23,800 bases of DNA, taken from positions 1 through 23,800 of the IMG/VR virus record IMGVR_UViG_3300021963_000651, one strand, 5' to 3'. Below the pieces are notes generated by a model. It searched no databases. It saw nothing but the letters and a program-made list of their open reading frames with translations, and was not told the DNA's origin. This document shows, in pieces, positions 9,758-20,099 of the stretch (the first letter of the stretch is position 1; the number at the start of each line of letters is the position of its first letter). A program made the position numbers and the translations under genes. Origin of the DNA: a virus.

Positions 9758-12700
9758 TGGCTAATATTAGTTTTACAACAGATAATAGAATCATACGTGA
9801 TTTGTATGATACCGCAGATGCGGCCTATGAGGCATCAAGAGCACTTGGTTGTGATGGTGGGTATCGAACATATTTAATTAATGGTGAAACTAAATATGTA
9901 CCATGCTCTTCATATGTGCAATATGAGAGTGCATTGAGATATAAAATAGTCCAAGGTAAAATTGGTGCGTTTGGTAGTGATACATTTGGTGATAAATTAG
10001 TTGGTTTACAATTTGCTAACGCTAAAGATGAAATCGCTGGTGATCCGTTTTTTACGTTAGGTAATTTCGGTATAAACAAAAGTGTACCGTTTTCACAAAA
10101 CCAAATAAGACAAACACAATTAAATCTAAATGCGGCTTCAGTACAAAATGATGCCACTAAAAGTTTTACGGTTGAAAGCATTGCTCAAAGAAATTTAACC
10201 TATTTTGAGGGTAAGTCGTATGTTGAGACGTTAAAGAAAAAAGTTGATTCAAACATTACAGCTAAAGTTCTTTTTGATAAGAGAAAATTAGATAATTACG
10301 TTTTATTCTCATCATTAAAAGATAGGATAAAAAATGTTTTATTAGAAATTTACAACCAATATCCAGCGGCCATTAAACTAAGTGCTGTTTCGGTATTGAA
10401 CCCAACAATCGCAAATTACGCCACTTATCCATTAGAAAAACGTTCAGAATTTAAAGTTAATTTATACGGTTTAACAAACCCTTTCGGTATTGAATACACA
10501 ACATCTGGATCAACATTACAAGATAGTGAGACCATAACAAAATACAGAAACTTTACAAAAACATTTAAGGATTATGTTTTACATTATGATGGTGTTGAAT
10601 ATGAAATATTGAGTGCGACATTACCAACTAATTATAACGATGATGCAACTGGTATTAAATTAAGTATTAACGGTGACCCATTTAGTGCGCTAGTCAATGT
10701 TAACGGTGAATTAAACGCTGGATTTTATTTAAAACCAAAAAAGGCTGTATATGATGAATTTTTTAATAATTTATCTGACTTGGCTGCGTTTTTATTAAAT
10801 AAAGACGAAAGTGGTAATTATGTGAGCGAATTTTTATTCCCTAAACTATCAGATGACGGTAAGTTGTTTAATGTAAAAGAAACGGTATCATTCCCAAAAT
10901 ACGATGAATTTAACATTGATATGTTTGCTGATCCGTTTGATGTTTACACAACCAAATTAAATGATTTAGCGGATAGTTATGATTCAGTTAAAACAAATTT
11001 AATAGCTAGGTTTTTAACAACAGATAGTTTACAAGAATTCGACACCGATGATAGAAAAGCTAACCTAGTTTTCCAATTGTACGGTAAACAATTTGATGAG
11101 GTTAAAAAATATATTGACGGTATTACATTTATGCGTAACGTTAGTTACAACAAAATTGAAAATATACCAGATTTATTGATTAAGAATTTCGCCACAATGC
11201 TTGGGTTTAAATCCTACGAAATTGAGGATGAGGATAGTTTAATTGAGTCGCTATTCCAATTAGATGACAAAAATACGTTAAAAACGATAACACCAGCTGA
11301 ATTGGACATTGAGATTTGGAGAAGAATAATGATAAACGCAATTTATCTTTTCAAATCAAAGGGTACTAGAAAATCAGTTGAGTTTATTTTAAAATTAGTT
11401 GGTTTACCTAACGAAGTTTTTGATTTAAATGAATTTGTCTATACTGTTGAGAATCCAATAAACCCAATAGATAGTTTAAATAAAATCTATGAGGGTGATA
11501 GTAGGTATAACCCAAATAAATTATTTGATATAGTACCATTTGATTCAAAGGGTAACCCAACGGTACCTAAAACTGTGGTATACCAAGAAAACGGTGGTTA
11601 TATCTTTGAGGATAAAAACAATGTTGGTTTATTTGATTTCGGTAAAAAATATATCAATGAGTACAAAAAATTCAACCAAGTTAAATTATTCACGTTAGAT
11701 AGAACAATTGATAACGTAAAATCTTGGGTATATACTGATAAGACAAAAGAATATGTTGCTGACGATTTAAATGGTTATACCGAATATACCGTAGACTCAA
11801 GTGATCTTGTGATTAACTCAAAGGAGCTTGAAGTTTATTTAGCATCAAATAGAGTTTTTGATGTGACAGTTTATAGGCAATATTATAGAAATATAGGTTT
11901 AGTTAATAGTGATTTAAATATAAATTCAGCATTAAAATTTGACGTTTCATCGTTATCATTTAATCAATTCATAAAGAAATCTTTAGACAACTTTATAAAT
12001 CCAACCAATAGGAAAACAATCAAAACATACCCAACTTTAACAAAGTTATATTTTGATTATTTAAAAACAACATCAACACCGATAACATCAGCCGTTGCTT
12101 TAGATTTTTTAAGTAAATTTGACACATCTTGGGTTAAATTGATTGAACAATTCGTACCAGCGACATCAATTGTTAATGCTGGTAAAAAAGTGCAGAACTC
12201 AATATTTTTAGATAATAAATTCATTTATAAACATGGTAAAAATGAAAAAGTTGGTTGGTTAGGAACTGACGGTTCAGAATTCCAACAAGCGGCACTTAAA
12301 CCAGTTTATTTGGGTACGACAAATGTTACCGAAAATAATGGTATTATTCGTGAAACAATAGTTGGTGATTCACCAACATTCCAAATTAGTGGTAGACAGG
12401 GAACTAAAATCATTGGAACCGATCCAACAGTAAATGAATATTTTGGTGTTCATTATGGTATGTTTGAATACTGTGATACAACTGAAGGTAGATTTTATGT
12501 TTGGGAGTCTGGTGTTGATTATGGAAATGATACCGTATTTGGTGGTAATATTAACAAGGTACTTTACACCACAACTGAACAAAGATATGGGGTATTTGTA
12601 GTTTATGATGGCTCGGTTTATAGGTTAAATACTAGGTACCTATTTCAAGGTACTGGGGCTATACCAAATATACACACAGCTGGTACTGGTGTTGCATTAT

Positions 12701-15700
12701 CAAACACATTACCACCCAATAGAGCAACTGTAACAAACACAGCTGGTATCACTAAAAAAATATGGGATCATATTCATATGGATGTTGATACAAGAACAAT
12801 CACATTTGGTGATACTTTAAGTTTAGGTATCCGTCAATCGGAGCGTTCGTTTTATATGAATAGTATTGGTAGAGCTTTAGCGTATGCCCAACTCGGTATT
12901 GATTTTGATTGCCCACCACCAAAACCGCATGTTTGTTACTATGATTTTAATGGTAAAACCATAAATTTAACAACATATGTTGGGTCAACATATAAAACGT
13001 ATTTAGATGAAACTGGTGCTTTATTATCGGTTAAACAACCTAAGTTTTATGGTTATAGTAGAGATTATTCGGGAGAACAACCAACTGGGGTAACACACGG
13101 TTCATATACACAATGGGTTGTTCCTTATAAAAAAAGATTTGCATGGGAATTAAATAAGGTATATTATACTGGTGAAATAATAGCTAACATTCATCCAACA
13201 CATAAATCAAATTTAGTCTATAATAGTAATGTATATTTAGTAACGGGTACAACTACCCAAAATTATATTATAGGTACTGGTGGTACTTACCCAGCAACAG
13301 CTCCACTTGGAACTAAACTAATAGCAACAGCCAGTGCAACATCGGTTACGACTGGAGCAAGCGTTAATGCAACAACAATTACTGGTGACACACCAGGTAG
13401 TATGTTTGGTAGATACCAAGATAGGACTAAAACCGATCCGTTTATGCATGTTGATACGGCATTCATAAATAAAATTAAATTAAACCCAAATCAAACTGTA
13501 CACTCAGTTAATTTAACTAAGTCGTTAAATTTAGCACATATTTTTAGCGGTAGTACGGCAGCTACAACATATAGAGTTTCGGATAATATCGTTAATAACG
13601 AATTATTCATTTCCGATTCAATTAGTGTATCATTTGATGGTTTTTATCACATAGATAAAAACAAGATAGGGCCTTTTTATATATTAAAAGATGATAATAT
13701 TTTTACACATACTTTAAATGAATCAATTTTATTATCACCAGATACTGATAATTATATTTCAATACAATCATTAAATGAAAATTTTGAAACCAACGGTAAT
13801 GATTTAAATTTAATTAACGCAACAAATGGTTATTATTTAATAACTAAAAACTGTTTTTTAAATTTTAATTTCGGTTTATATTTTGAGTCTGTAAATAATG
13901 TATTGCAAACTGTTGAGATTAAATTAGTTAATAATTTGGGCTATGTGTATGACACACAATTATTTGATTTTATTGGTGACGACTCTGGTGATTTAAGACA
14001 ATATTTGTTTCAGTATTCTGGATTTTTTAATGCTGGTGAAAAAATTTATCTTGTAATTAAACCAATAAATTTGGGTTGTACTTTGACTAGATACGAAAAA
14101 GTAAATGTTGATTATACAGAACCAACAACATTTGACCCAATGAATGACCCAAGATTTAGATTATTATTTAATTCTGGTTTTAATGGTAAAGGTTACATTT
14201 CCGAAGGGTTCTCAATCAAACCAATCTATAACCTAGCGGATTTTGGTACTAATTCAATTCAATATAAAAATGATGCTGTAAAATACACTGATTTAAATAT
14301 ACCAGAAATTAATTACACTTCAGATCCTAGTTATTTATTTAACACTTTATTTTACAAATACTATTCAAAGTTTGGTCAAGGTCAAATTGTTTACGATACA
14401 ACTGAATTTGATAAAGAGCTTGGTAATGATAAGATTGATTTCACAATTACATTAAGAGGTAAAAATGAAAATATCGCAGCGGATGCCTTAGTTAATTCAA
14501 ACCAAGCTAGCAATAGTGCTGTCGGGGTTGAAAGTAGTAAAGTCGAATTTAGCGTATCTTTATTTGATTATTATTTAGGTAATACACCTGAGGTTACTGA
14601 ATTTAATAATGTTAGTAACACAATATCAATAGGTAAAAACCCACGAAATAGAAAATTGGGTTACACTAGAAATATAAATTACATACCAGCGTATAGTTTT
14701 TATAATGGTGGTTCCATTGGAACTGGCACAACACAAACAACCGCAATATTAAAATCATATGATGATGGTTTATTGGATTATACAAAATTAAATTATTCTT
14801 TTGATTTTGTAACACAATTAAAATTATATAAGAGATTTTATACAGATGTACCTAGTGGGACTAATTTTAGTTATCATAAATTAGAAAATCAAATATATGA
14901 CAGTGAAATATATAAAGCTGTTTTGGATAAAGCGCCATTATTTAATTCAAAAATTATTAATTACGAATTAAATGATATTGTTAAAGTACCTGTAGAAAAC
15001 TATAAAGTCGTTGTTGATACACCAACAGGTAAAACTGTTGAAATCAAAACGGTTTATAGATTATTTGTTTGTGTTAATGATATACATAAAGATCATTGTT
15101 ACAAAGCCCAATTAACCTCTACTAGCCCAGTAGTTCAAGGTGATATTCACCCAGTCTACCGACCAATGGGATCTAGATCTTGCTTTGTACCAATTGAAAA
15201 ATATAACCCAGCCAATTTTACACCTTGGGGTTATGAAGAATTTAACTTTGGTGCAAAACAAAATGCCAACTTAACGGATTATATTTATAAAAATATAAAA
15301 CCATACGACCCAGAAAGTTCAGATTATAAATTTGGTGATGTCTTTATTGGTAGTTTTGAGGATGTAAACTCATTTTTTAGATATGTTTACCAAAAACCAT
15401 TAGCGTACTCAGCAACCACAACATATAATCCAGGCGATTTTATTTTACGAAGTGAAACTGTTAGTGGTGTTACATATAATAGATTTTATTGTGCTAGAAC
15501 AACAACAACAAACCACGCACCACCAACACCACAATTTAATGCCACTGGTGGTACAATATCTGGTGTTGGTAAAACATGGAACACATATTGGATGAGAATT
15601 GGTGGTGATTTATTTGACCACAGATCTTTAATTGGTACACCTGGTACAACACCAACGGGTATAACAATATCGGGTATTACGTCATTTGGTACAACTTGGG

Positions 15701-17337
15701 TTAACTGGGATAGTTATACAGCATTCGGATCGACTGCGGCCAGGATACCAAAAACGTTACCAATAACAAGTGGTGGTACACCATATATCACAACTGGAAC
15801 TAGTACTGGTTATACTTATCATGGTATAACGTATGGTAAAAAATACAATTCACTATTAGATTTAAATAAAGTTTATATCGAACAAAGTTACCAACACTTA
15901 GATACGTATGAAACAATTAACATTAATAGGTTATTTAGGGCTAAAAATACCAGTGGTGGTGCCACAGATTTAAGAAATTATAGTGGTGTTTATGCTTTGG
16001 GTACAACAGATACTGATGCATATAAAGATTATAGTGGAACACTTAGAACTGGGAAAACAAACATATATTTAAAACCTGGTTATCCAATTGATAACACTAG
16101 TAATTCATATTACGTGTATCCGTTTTTTAATGATTTATCTGGATCGGATCCGTTATTCGAGAGATTAGGTTTTGTTAGCGATAAAAACAACCCAACAAAT
16201 TGGGTTGTCGGAACCACAGGAACAACTTTCCAGGGCTCAAATTCAGACCCATTATATTTGGGTGCCAAATATGCGGTTAATAGAGGTGTACTTTATAAGT
16301 ATATGGGGGCTGGTAATTTAACATTAACAGCAACCACAACTGAACCATATAACGACTCGACCAATTGGGAAGAAAGAGATTTTTGTCTGGTTAATAATTT
16401 CACTTTTTATAAAGATAGAACCAAAGTTACCGTATTTGAATCTGATATTGAAAGTTTAACAACAGATGTTAAAAATAATTTGTATTTCTATAATAAAAAT
16501 TTAGCGTTAAAAAGCGGATTCACTAGCAGATCTTTCAGTGGCTCAACAATTAATAATAAATTAATGACAGCGCTAGATAAATTTTACGATATAACAGATG
16601 AAAACAGAATCACACCTGGTTCACATGGTATTGTTGATTTTAGAGCTAGTGGTAATGACATTATTTTAGATTATTACCCAGAAAAAGACCAAGTTGGATA
16701 CCCATTAACAGGTGAATTTATAGGTAGATTAAAATTAACAAACCCTTGCGGTCAAATGGCCACAACGTTTTTTGGTCTTTTATTTGATACCGATGTTACA
16801 TTACTGGATAGGGCTACAAATATAAGCTCAGCTCCAGTCGTTATCCCTGAAACTGCGGATATTTTACCATATTTAACCAGAATTATTGTTAATCAAAGCG
16901 CTAATGCTTCAGCTACTATAACGGTTAAATATATTAGCACTGAAACATCACAAATTGTTACAGATACTAATATTGTTAATAGTAAAGGTTTACTCGATAA
17001 AAAATATGATGTTATGCCTAACACCAATGTTGAAATTAGTGTTGAGTATGAAACTGGTAAATTCCAAACAAAATTTGGTTCAGCGTCAATAAATGGTAAC
17101 CCGATATTTGTTAATGATCAAATTAGTGATACAGTTACATTAAAAACATCACTAACAAAATCAACAAATACTAGTGGAAAAACAATTGAAAATAGGGGTC
17201 TTATTATTAGAGATATTACAGAAAATAAAACTGTTTATGTAAACTTAATTGGTATTGTAGAACAAACCTCACAAAACACTGAAACATTTGCAAAATATAA
17301 TATAGAGCAAATTAAAGTAAGTAACAAAAATTTATAA
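9757..17337 (+). CDS. Giant tail/baseplate protein (2526 aa) with gpI-like region and fibre-like extension
   Basis: At 7.6 kb this single uninterrupted gene is almost a third of the window. Residues 1-60 contain GCDGGYRTYL and KYVPCSSYVQYE, a paired-cysteine motif (C32, C50). Residues about 466-560 resemble P2 gpI-type tail proteins: IENIPDLLIKNFATMLGF, then EIWRRIMINAIYLFKSKGTR with the typical KGTR at 535-538, then SVEFILKLVGLP. In that family this region sits at the baseplate and carries fibres. The following ~1900 residues are Thr/Gly/Asn/Tyr-rich and beta-stranded, with aromatic modules that look carbohydrate-binding-like near 1127-1170, 1882-1946 and 2144-2203. The end (about 2370-2526) looks like one or two beta sandwiches. 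The start is fixed by the TAATG overlap with the preceding gene. Role inferred: a linker or arm joining baseplate to adhesion structures. The gpI assignment is by motif only, and no frameshift is visible. Confidence 0.72.
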   Translation: MANISFTTDNRIIRDLYDTADAAYEASRALGCDGGYRTYLINGETKYVPCSSYVQYESALRYKIVQGKIGAFGSDTFGDKLVGLQFANAKDEIAGDPFFTLGNFGINKSVPFSQNQIRQTQLNLNAASVQNDATKSFTVESIAQRNLTYFEGKSYVETLKKKVDSNITAKVLFDKRKLDNYVLFSSLKDRIKNVLLEIYNQYPAAIKLSAVSVLNPTIANYATYPLEKRSEFKVNLYGLTNPFGIEYTTSGSTLQDSETITKYRNFTKTFKDYVLHYDGVEYEILSATLPTNYNDDATGIKLSINGDPFSALVNVNGELNAGFYLKPKKAVYDEFFNNLSDLAAFLLNKDESGNYVSEFLFPKLSDDGKLFNVKETVSFPKYDEFNIDMFADPFDVYTTKLNDLADSYDSVKTNLIARFLTTDSLQEFDTDDRKANLVFQLYGKQFDEVKKYIDGITFMRNVSYNKIENIPDLLIKNFATMLGFKSYEIEDEDSLIESLFQLDDKNTLKTITPAELDIEIWRRIMINAIYLFKSKGTRKSVEFILKLVGLPNEVFDLNEFVYTVENPINPIDSLNKIYEGDSRYNPNKLFDIVPFDSKGNPTVPKTVVYQENGGYIFEDKNNVGLFDFGKKYINEYKKFNQVKLFTLDRTIDNVKSWVYTDKTKEYVADDLNGYTEYTVDSSDLVINSKELEVYLASNRVFDVTVYRQYYRNIGLVNSDLNINSALKFDVSSLSFNQFIKKSLDNFINPTNRKTIKTYPTLTKLYFDYLKTTSTPITSAVALDFLSKFDTSWVKLIEQFVPATSIVNAGKKVQNSIFLDNKFIYKHGKNEKVGWLGTDGSEFQQAALKPVYLGTTNVTENNGIIRETIVGDSPTFQISGRQGTKIIGTDPTVNEYFGVHYGMFEYCDTTEGRFYVWESGVDYGNDTVFGGNINKVLYTTTEQRYGVFVVYDGSVYRLNTRYLFQGTGAIPNIHTAGTGVALSNTLPPNRATVTNTAGITKKIWDHIHMDVDTRTITFGDTLSLGIRQSERSFYMNSIGRALAYAQLGIDFDCPPPKPHVCYYDFNGKTINLTTYVGSTYKTYLDETGALLSVKQPKFYGYSRDYSGEQPTGVTHGSYTQWVVPYKKRFAWELNKVYYTGEIIANIHPTHKSNLVYNSNVYLVTGTTTQNYIIGTGGTYPATAPLGTKLIATASATSVTTGASVNATTITGDTPGSMFGRYQDRTKTDPFMHVDTAFINKIKLNPNQTVHSVNLTKSLNLAHIFSGSTAATTYRVSDNIVNNELFISDSISVSFDGFYHIDKNKIGPFYILKDDNIFTHTLNESILLSPDTDNYISIQSLNENFETNGNDLNLINATNGYYLITKNCFLNFNFGLYFESVNNVLQTVEIKLVNNLGYVYDTQLFDFIGDDSGDLRQYLFQYSGFFNAGEKIYLVIKPINLGCTLTRYEKVNVDYTEPTTFDPMNDPRFRLLFNSGFNGKGYISEGFSIKPIYNLADFGTNSIQYKNDAVKYTDLNIPEINYTSDPSYLFNTLFYKYYSKFGQGQIVYDTTEFDKELGNDKIDFTITLRGKNENIAADALVNSNQASNSAVGVESSKVEFSVSLFDYYLGNTPEVTEFNNVSNTISIGKNPRNRKLGYTRNINYIPAYSFYNGGSIGTGTTQTTAILKSYDDGLLDYTKLNYSFDFVTQLKLYKRFYTDVPSGTNFSYHKLENQIYDSEIYKAVLDKAPLFNSKIINYELNDIVKVPVENYKVVVDTPTGKTVEIKTVYRLFVCVNDIHKDHCYKAQLTSTSPVVQGDIHPVYRPMGSRSCFVPIEKYNPANFTPWGYEEFNFGAKQNANLTDYIYKNIKPYDPESSDYKFGDVFIGSFEDVNSFFRYVYQKPLAYSATTTYNPGDFILRSETVSGVTYNRFYCARTTTTNHAPPTPQFNATGGTISGVGKTWNTYWMRIGGDLFDHRSLIGTPGTTPTGITISGITSFGTTWVNWDSYTAFGSTAARIPKTLPITSGGTPYITTGTSTGYTYHGITYGKKYNSLLDLNKVYIEQSYQHLDTYETININRLFRAKNTSGGATDLRNYSGVYALGTTDTDAYKDYSGTLRTGKTNIYLKPGYPIDNTSNSYYVYPFFNDLSGSDPLFERLGFVSDKNNPTNWVVGTTGTTFQGSNSDPLYLGAKYAVNRGVLYKYMGAGNLTLTATTTEPYNDSTNWEERDFCLVNNFTFYKDRTKVTVFESDIESLTTDVKNNLYFYNKNLALKSGFTSRSFSGSTINNKLMTALDKFYDITDENRITPGSHGIVDFRASGNDIILDYYPEKDQVGYPLTGEFIGRLKLTNPCGQMATTFFGLLFDTDVTLLDRATNISSAPVVIPETADILPYLTRIIVNQSANASATITVKYISTETSQIVTDTNIVNSKGLLDKKYDVMPNTNVEISVEYETGKFQTKFGSASINGNPIFVNDQISDTVTLKTSLTKSTNTSGKTIENRGLIIRDITENKTVYVNLIGIVEQTSQNTETFAKYNIEQIKVSNKNL

Positions 17338-17366
17338 AAATAAATCTATTTATGATAAAACAATAA
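17338..17366 (+). promoter_or_regulatory. Spacer with CTATTTAT motif and short palindrome; candidate promoter
   Basis: This 29-base AT-only-rich gap is one of just two real spacers in the window. It contains CTATTTATGATAAA (17346-17359); CTATTTAT followed by an ATNAA-type continuation recurs in the other spacer at 22863. ATAAAT and ATTTAT (17340-17345 and 17348-17353) form a short palindrome around CT. The next gene begins 14 bases after the motif. A late promoter or an mRNA processing/regulatory site is possible, but no experimentally defined consensus was matched. Confidence 0.35.
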
Positions 17367-20099
17367 ATGAGCTACATAATAAAGAAAAACGAACCATTGG
17401 TTAATTTAAAATTAACCGACACTGGTAGGAGGAATCTATCATCTGGTAGTCTAACTTTCACATCATTCAGCCTTGGTGATGGTGAGATGGATTATAGCTC
17501 TGATAATTTTACAAAAGTTAATATTTTAAGACCAGTTGATAAACAACACGATATACAATACCCCGTACCAAGTGAGGGTAGTAATTATAAATTACCAATA
17601 TCAATACTAACATCACTACCTAATGAAGTATACACCACAGCCAAAGAACGTGGATTTTTTATTTACGACACAACTGGTGGGACTATAAGTGTTGATAATA
17701 CTTTAACACTAATTGGTAATTTAAGCGGGTCAATTATTAGTGGTGCAACACAAAGCGGTAATAAAAACCAACTTGATTTAGTTTATACTAATGTCAGCTC
17801 AAAAAATACAGCATATAGAACAACTGTTAACACTGGTGATTATTTGTTTGTTAAATTTAATACTAGTGGTTATACAAATAACTACACAGCTTCAGCTATT
17901 AGTGAAATAGGTATCGACCCAACACCATTTTTGATGTACCAAATCACTGAAATTATTGATACAACTGGTGGAACAGTTTATGATGCGTTTGATTTAACTG
18001 GGTATACTACTGGTGTAACACTTAGTTTTGGATTAGACAGGATGCTACCTAATTTTAGTTTAGCTGATGTTGAAGCATATATTTACCCAGGCCCTCAAAC
18101 AATTAAAAATTATTATGATAATGAAACACCAATAGCGTACTGGAACGGTGGTTTATTGGATTTCACATCAAATTGTACTCTAGCTAATGATGATGTACCT
18201 GTTTGGAATATGAATATATTGACAATAGAAGAAATCATTGGTTTGGATAATACCTTATATAAGGGTAAGTACTTAAATAACGGTAGAGATTTTTGGGGTA
18301 CAGCGATAAACTATGATTATTTCTTAACAAATAGATTAGATAAAGTTGGTCTTATACATTACACAAACAATTCTGTTAGTAATTTTTATGCTGAGGGTTT
18401 TTATAGAAACACATTAACATTAAAGTTACCGTATTTAATGTGGCATAAAAAACAATTTGGTGGCCCAGCGTTGGCTGATGATATAGGGTACACCTTTGTT
18501 TGTGATACCGAACTAAAGTCGATGGGTACAAATAATAGTATATTTTATTATGATTTGGTTGATCAGGAGGTTGATAAGACTGTTGTTGGTAAAGTTTTGA
18601 TTGATGAAAAGATTATAATAATCGAACATCCAGAATTATTAACAGCTTTATCTTATAAATCAAATAGAAATTGGACATTACCAAAACCAAAACTAACGTT
18701 AATTCAACCAGGAGCCTGTCCAGGTAATAATACGTTAGGTGCATTACAACCAAACGAAGCGTTACACGTTACTTATTTATTTTTAGATACTGATGGTATT
18801 ACTGGTATTCATTGTGAAGATTATACAACAATATCAAACACAACTAGTGTGGCACAAGATGTTGTATTTGAATTCCCAAAGAGTAACACAGACCCAACAT
18901 ACAGCGAATTTGGGTATTTAAAAAACTATACGGATATTGAGGGTTATGGTTATAAAACAAACTCAATAATTTTATTGTGGCAAAAAACACAGATTAACAC
19001 ACTACCAGACCCAATCGATTGGAATAAATTAAATATCAATAGATTTATGGGCACCAATGGCTGTTTAAGTAATGTGACCAGTCTATGTGATGATTTTACA
19101 TTATACACGGAAACTGGATTTTACCCATCTAATTTTGATATATCTGTTGCTGATAGATATAGTTTAACTAAACAACCAATTGGTGAGGTTATTGTGTCAC
19201 TAGACGGTGGCATATTAACTGAGGCGTCATCTTTAGCTAATCTAGGTATTGATGGTGATTACTATGTTTATCCATTAAATGTTTTATCATCAACAAACAA
19301 CACACCAATAATTGAGTTTACCGCTGGATTAATTAATTCATCAACAAACAAATATGTTTTATTTCATTATCTAATTGGTACAACAAGTACATCAAAAACT
19401 ATTAGAAAAAATATAGATATACCATTAAGCGGTGTACCAACTGGTAATACCTATGTTGATGGTGTTTACATTGTCAATGGTAATATCGCACTTACATTGG
19501 ATTACCAACCAAATAATGACGTTGTTTGGCTATTTTATAATGGTCAATTAGTAAGTTCAAATAATTACGGTGTTTACCCAACTGGAACCACAGCTGAAAG
19601 ACGTGTTGAATTGACTTTCACTCCTTCAAATGGCTCAATGATATCTTTATTCTATTTAGATAATAGTGGGTTGGGTCAGGATCCAATAAACACAACGTTT
19701 ACATCAGCTAATATCGAAAAATTAAGAGTTAACATTGACAAATCTTTATTAGATATTAGTATTGATACGAAATATGATTTAAATGATTATATTCAATTAG
19801 CCGAATTAAATTCACCAACTGGACATACATTTGGTGACGAGACGTTCTTTTATGGTAATATAACAACGGATGTTAAAGCGACAATATATAAATCGTTGAT
19901 AACATGTAATGTACTACCAAATAAATTTATAAATTCAGCTAACCCAACATTTAACCCAAATCAGGATAAAACATGTTTTACCGAAATGGGGATTTACGAT
20001 AATAATGATGAGTTAGTCGCTATTGGTAAATTTAGCCAACCGTTAATTAGAAAATATAATTCGGATATGTTAATAATACAAGCAACAATTGATTTTTAA
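17367..20099 (+). CDS. Tail-collar-fibre-like protein, 910 aa, with a very large internal insertion
   Basis: The N-terminus carries LTDTGRR (16-22) and SLGDGEMDY (35-43), a pattern like the start of the phage tail-collar fibre N-terminal domain (LTxxG...GDG). The last 40 residues carry the matching end of such a domain: TEMGIYDNNDELVAIGKF (872-889), then a final strand (LIIQATIDF). In P2-type fibres these two halves lie roughly 100 residues apart; here about 830 residues separate them. The middle includes a conserved-looking stretch VGKVLIDEKIIII and YKSNRNWTLPKPK (about 410-440), and many Thr/Asn-rich strands. There is no signal peptide or catalytic motif. The start follows the first spacer, so this may open a new transcription unit. 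Role inferred: fibre attachment or decoration. Its stop directly abuts the next ATG. Confidence 0.7.
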   Translation: MSYIIKKNEPLVNLKLTDTGRRNLSSGSLTFTSFSLGDGEMDYSSDNFTKVNILRPVDKQHDIQYPVPSEGSNYKLPISILTSLPNEVYTTAKERGFFIYDTTGGTISVDNTLTLIGNLSGSIISGATQSGNKNQLDLVYTNVSSKNTAYRTTVNTGDYLFVKFNTSGYTNNYTASAISEIGIDPTPFLMYQITEIIDTTGGTVYDAFDLTGYTTGVTLSFGLDRMLPNFSLADVEAYIYPGPQTIKNYYDNETPIAYWNGGLLDFTSNCTLANDDVPVWNMNILTIEEIIGLDNTLYKGKYLNNGRDFWGTAINYDYFLTNRLDKVGLIHYTNNSVSNFYAEGFYRNTLTLKLPYLMWHKKQFGGPALADDIGYTFVCDTELKSMGTNNSIFYYDLVDQEVDKTVVGKVLIDEKIIIIEHPELLTALSYKSNRNWTLPKPKLTLIQPGACPGNNTLGALQPNEALHVTYLFLDTDGITGIHCEDYTTISNTTSVAQDVVFEFPKSNTDPTYSEFGYLKNYTDIEGYGYKTNSIILLWQKTQINTLPDPIDWNKLNINRFMGTNGCLSNVTSLCDDFTLYTETGFYPSNFDISVADRYSLTKQPIGEVIVSLDGGILTEASSLANLGIDGDYYVYPLNVLSSTNNTPIIEFTAGLINSSTNKYVLFHYLIGTTSTSKTIRKNIDIPLSGVPTGNTYVDGVYIVNGNIALTLDYQPNNDVVWLFYNGQLVSSNNYGVYPTGTTAERRVELTFTPSNGSMISLFYLDNSGLGQDPINTTFTSANIEKLRVNIDKSLLDISIDTKYDLNDYIQLAELNSPTGHTFGDETFFYGNITTDVKATIYKSLITCNVLPNKFINSANPTFNPNQDKTCFTEMGIYDNNDELVAIGKFSQPLIRKYNSDMLIIQATIDF

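Noticed and set aside
9825-10181. 118-codon open frame on the - strand inside the start of the giant gene
   Set aside because: It lies wholly within a well-supported + strand gene, has low-complexity composition typical of antisense reading, and has no leader or neighbours of its own.
15491-15535. ACAACAACA/CCACCAACACC triplet runs as tandem repeats
   Set aside because: These are short in-frame Thr/Pro codon runs inside the carbohydrate-binding-like module, not a true repeat array or CRISPR.
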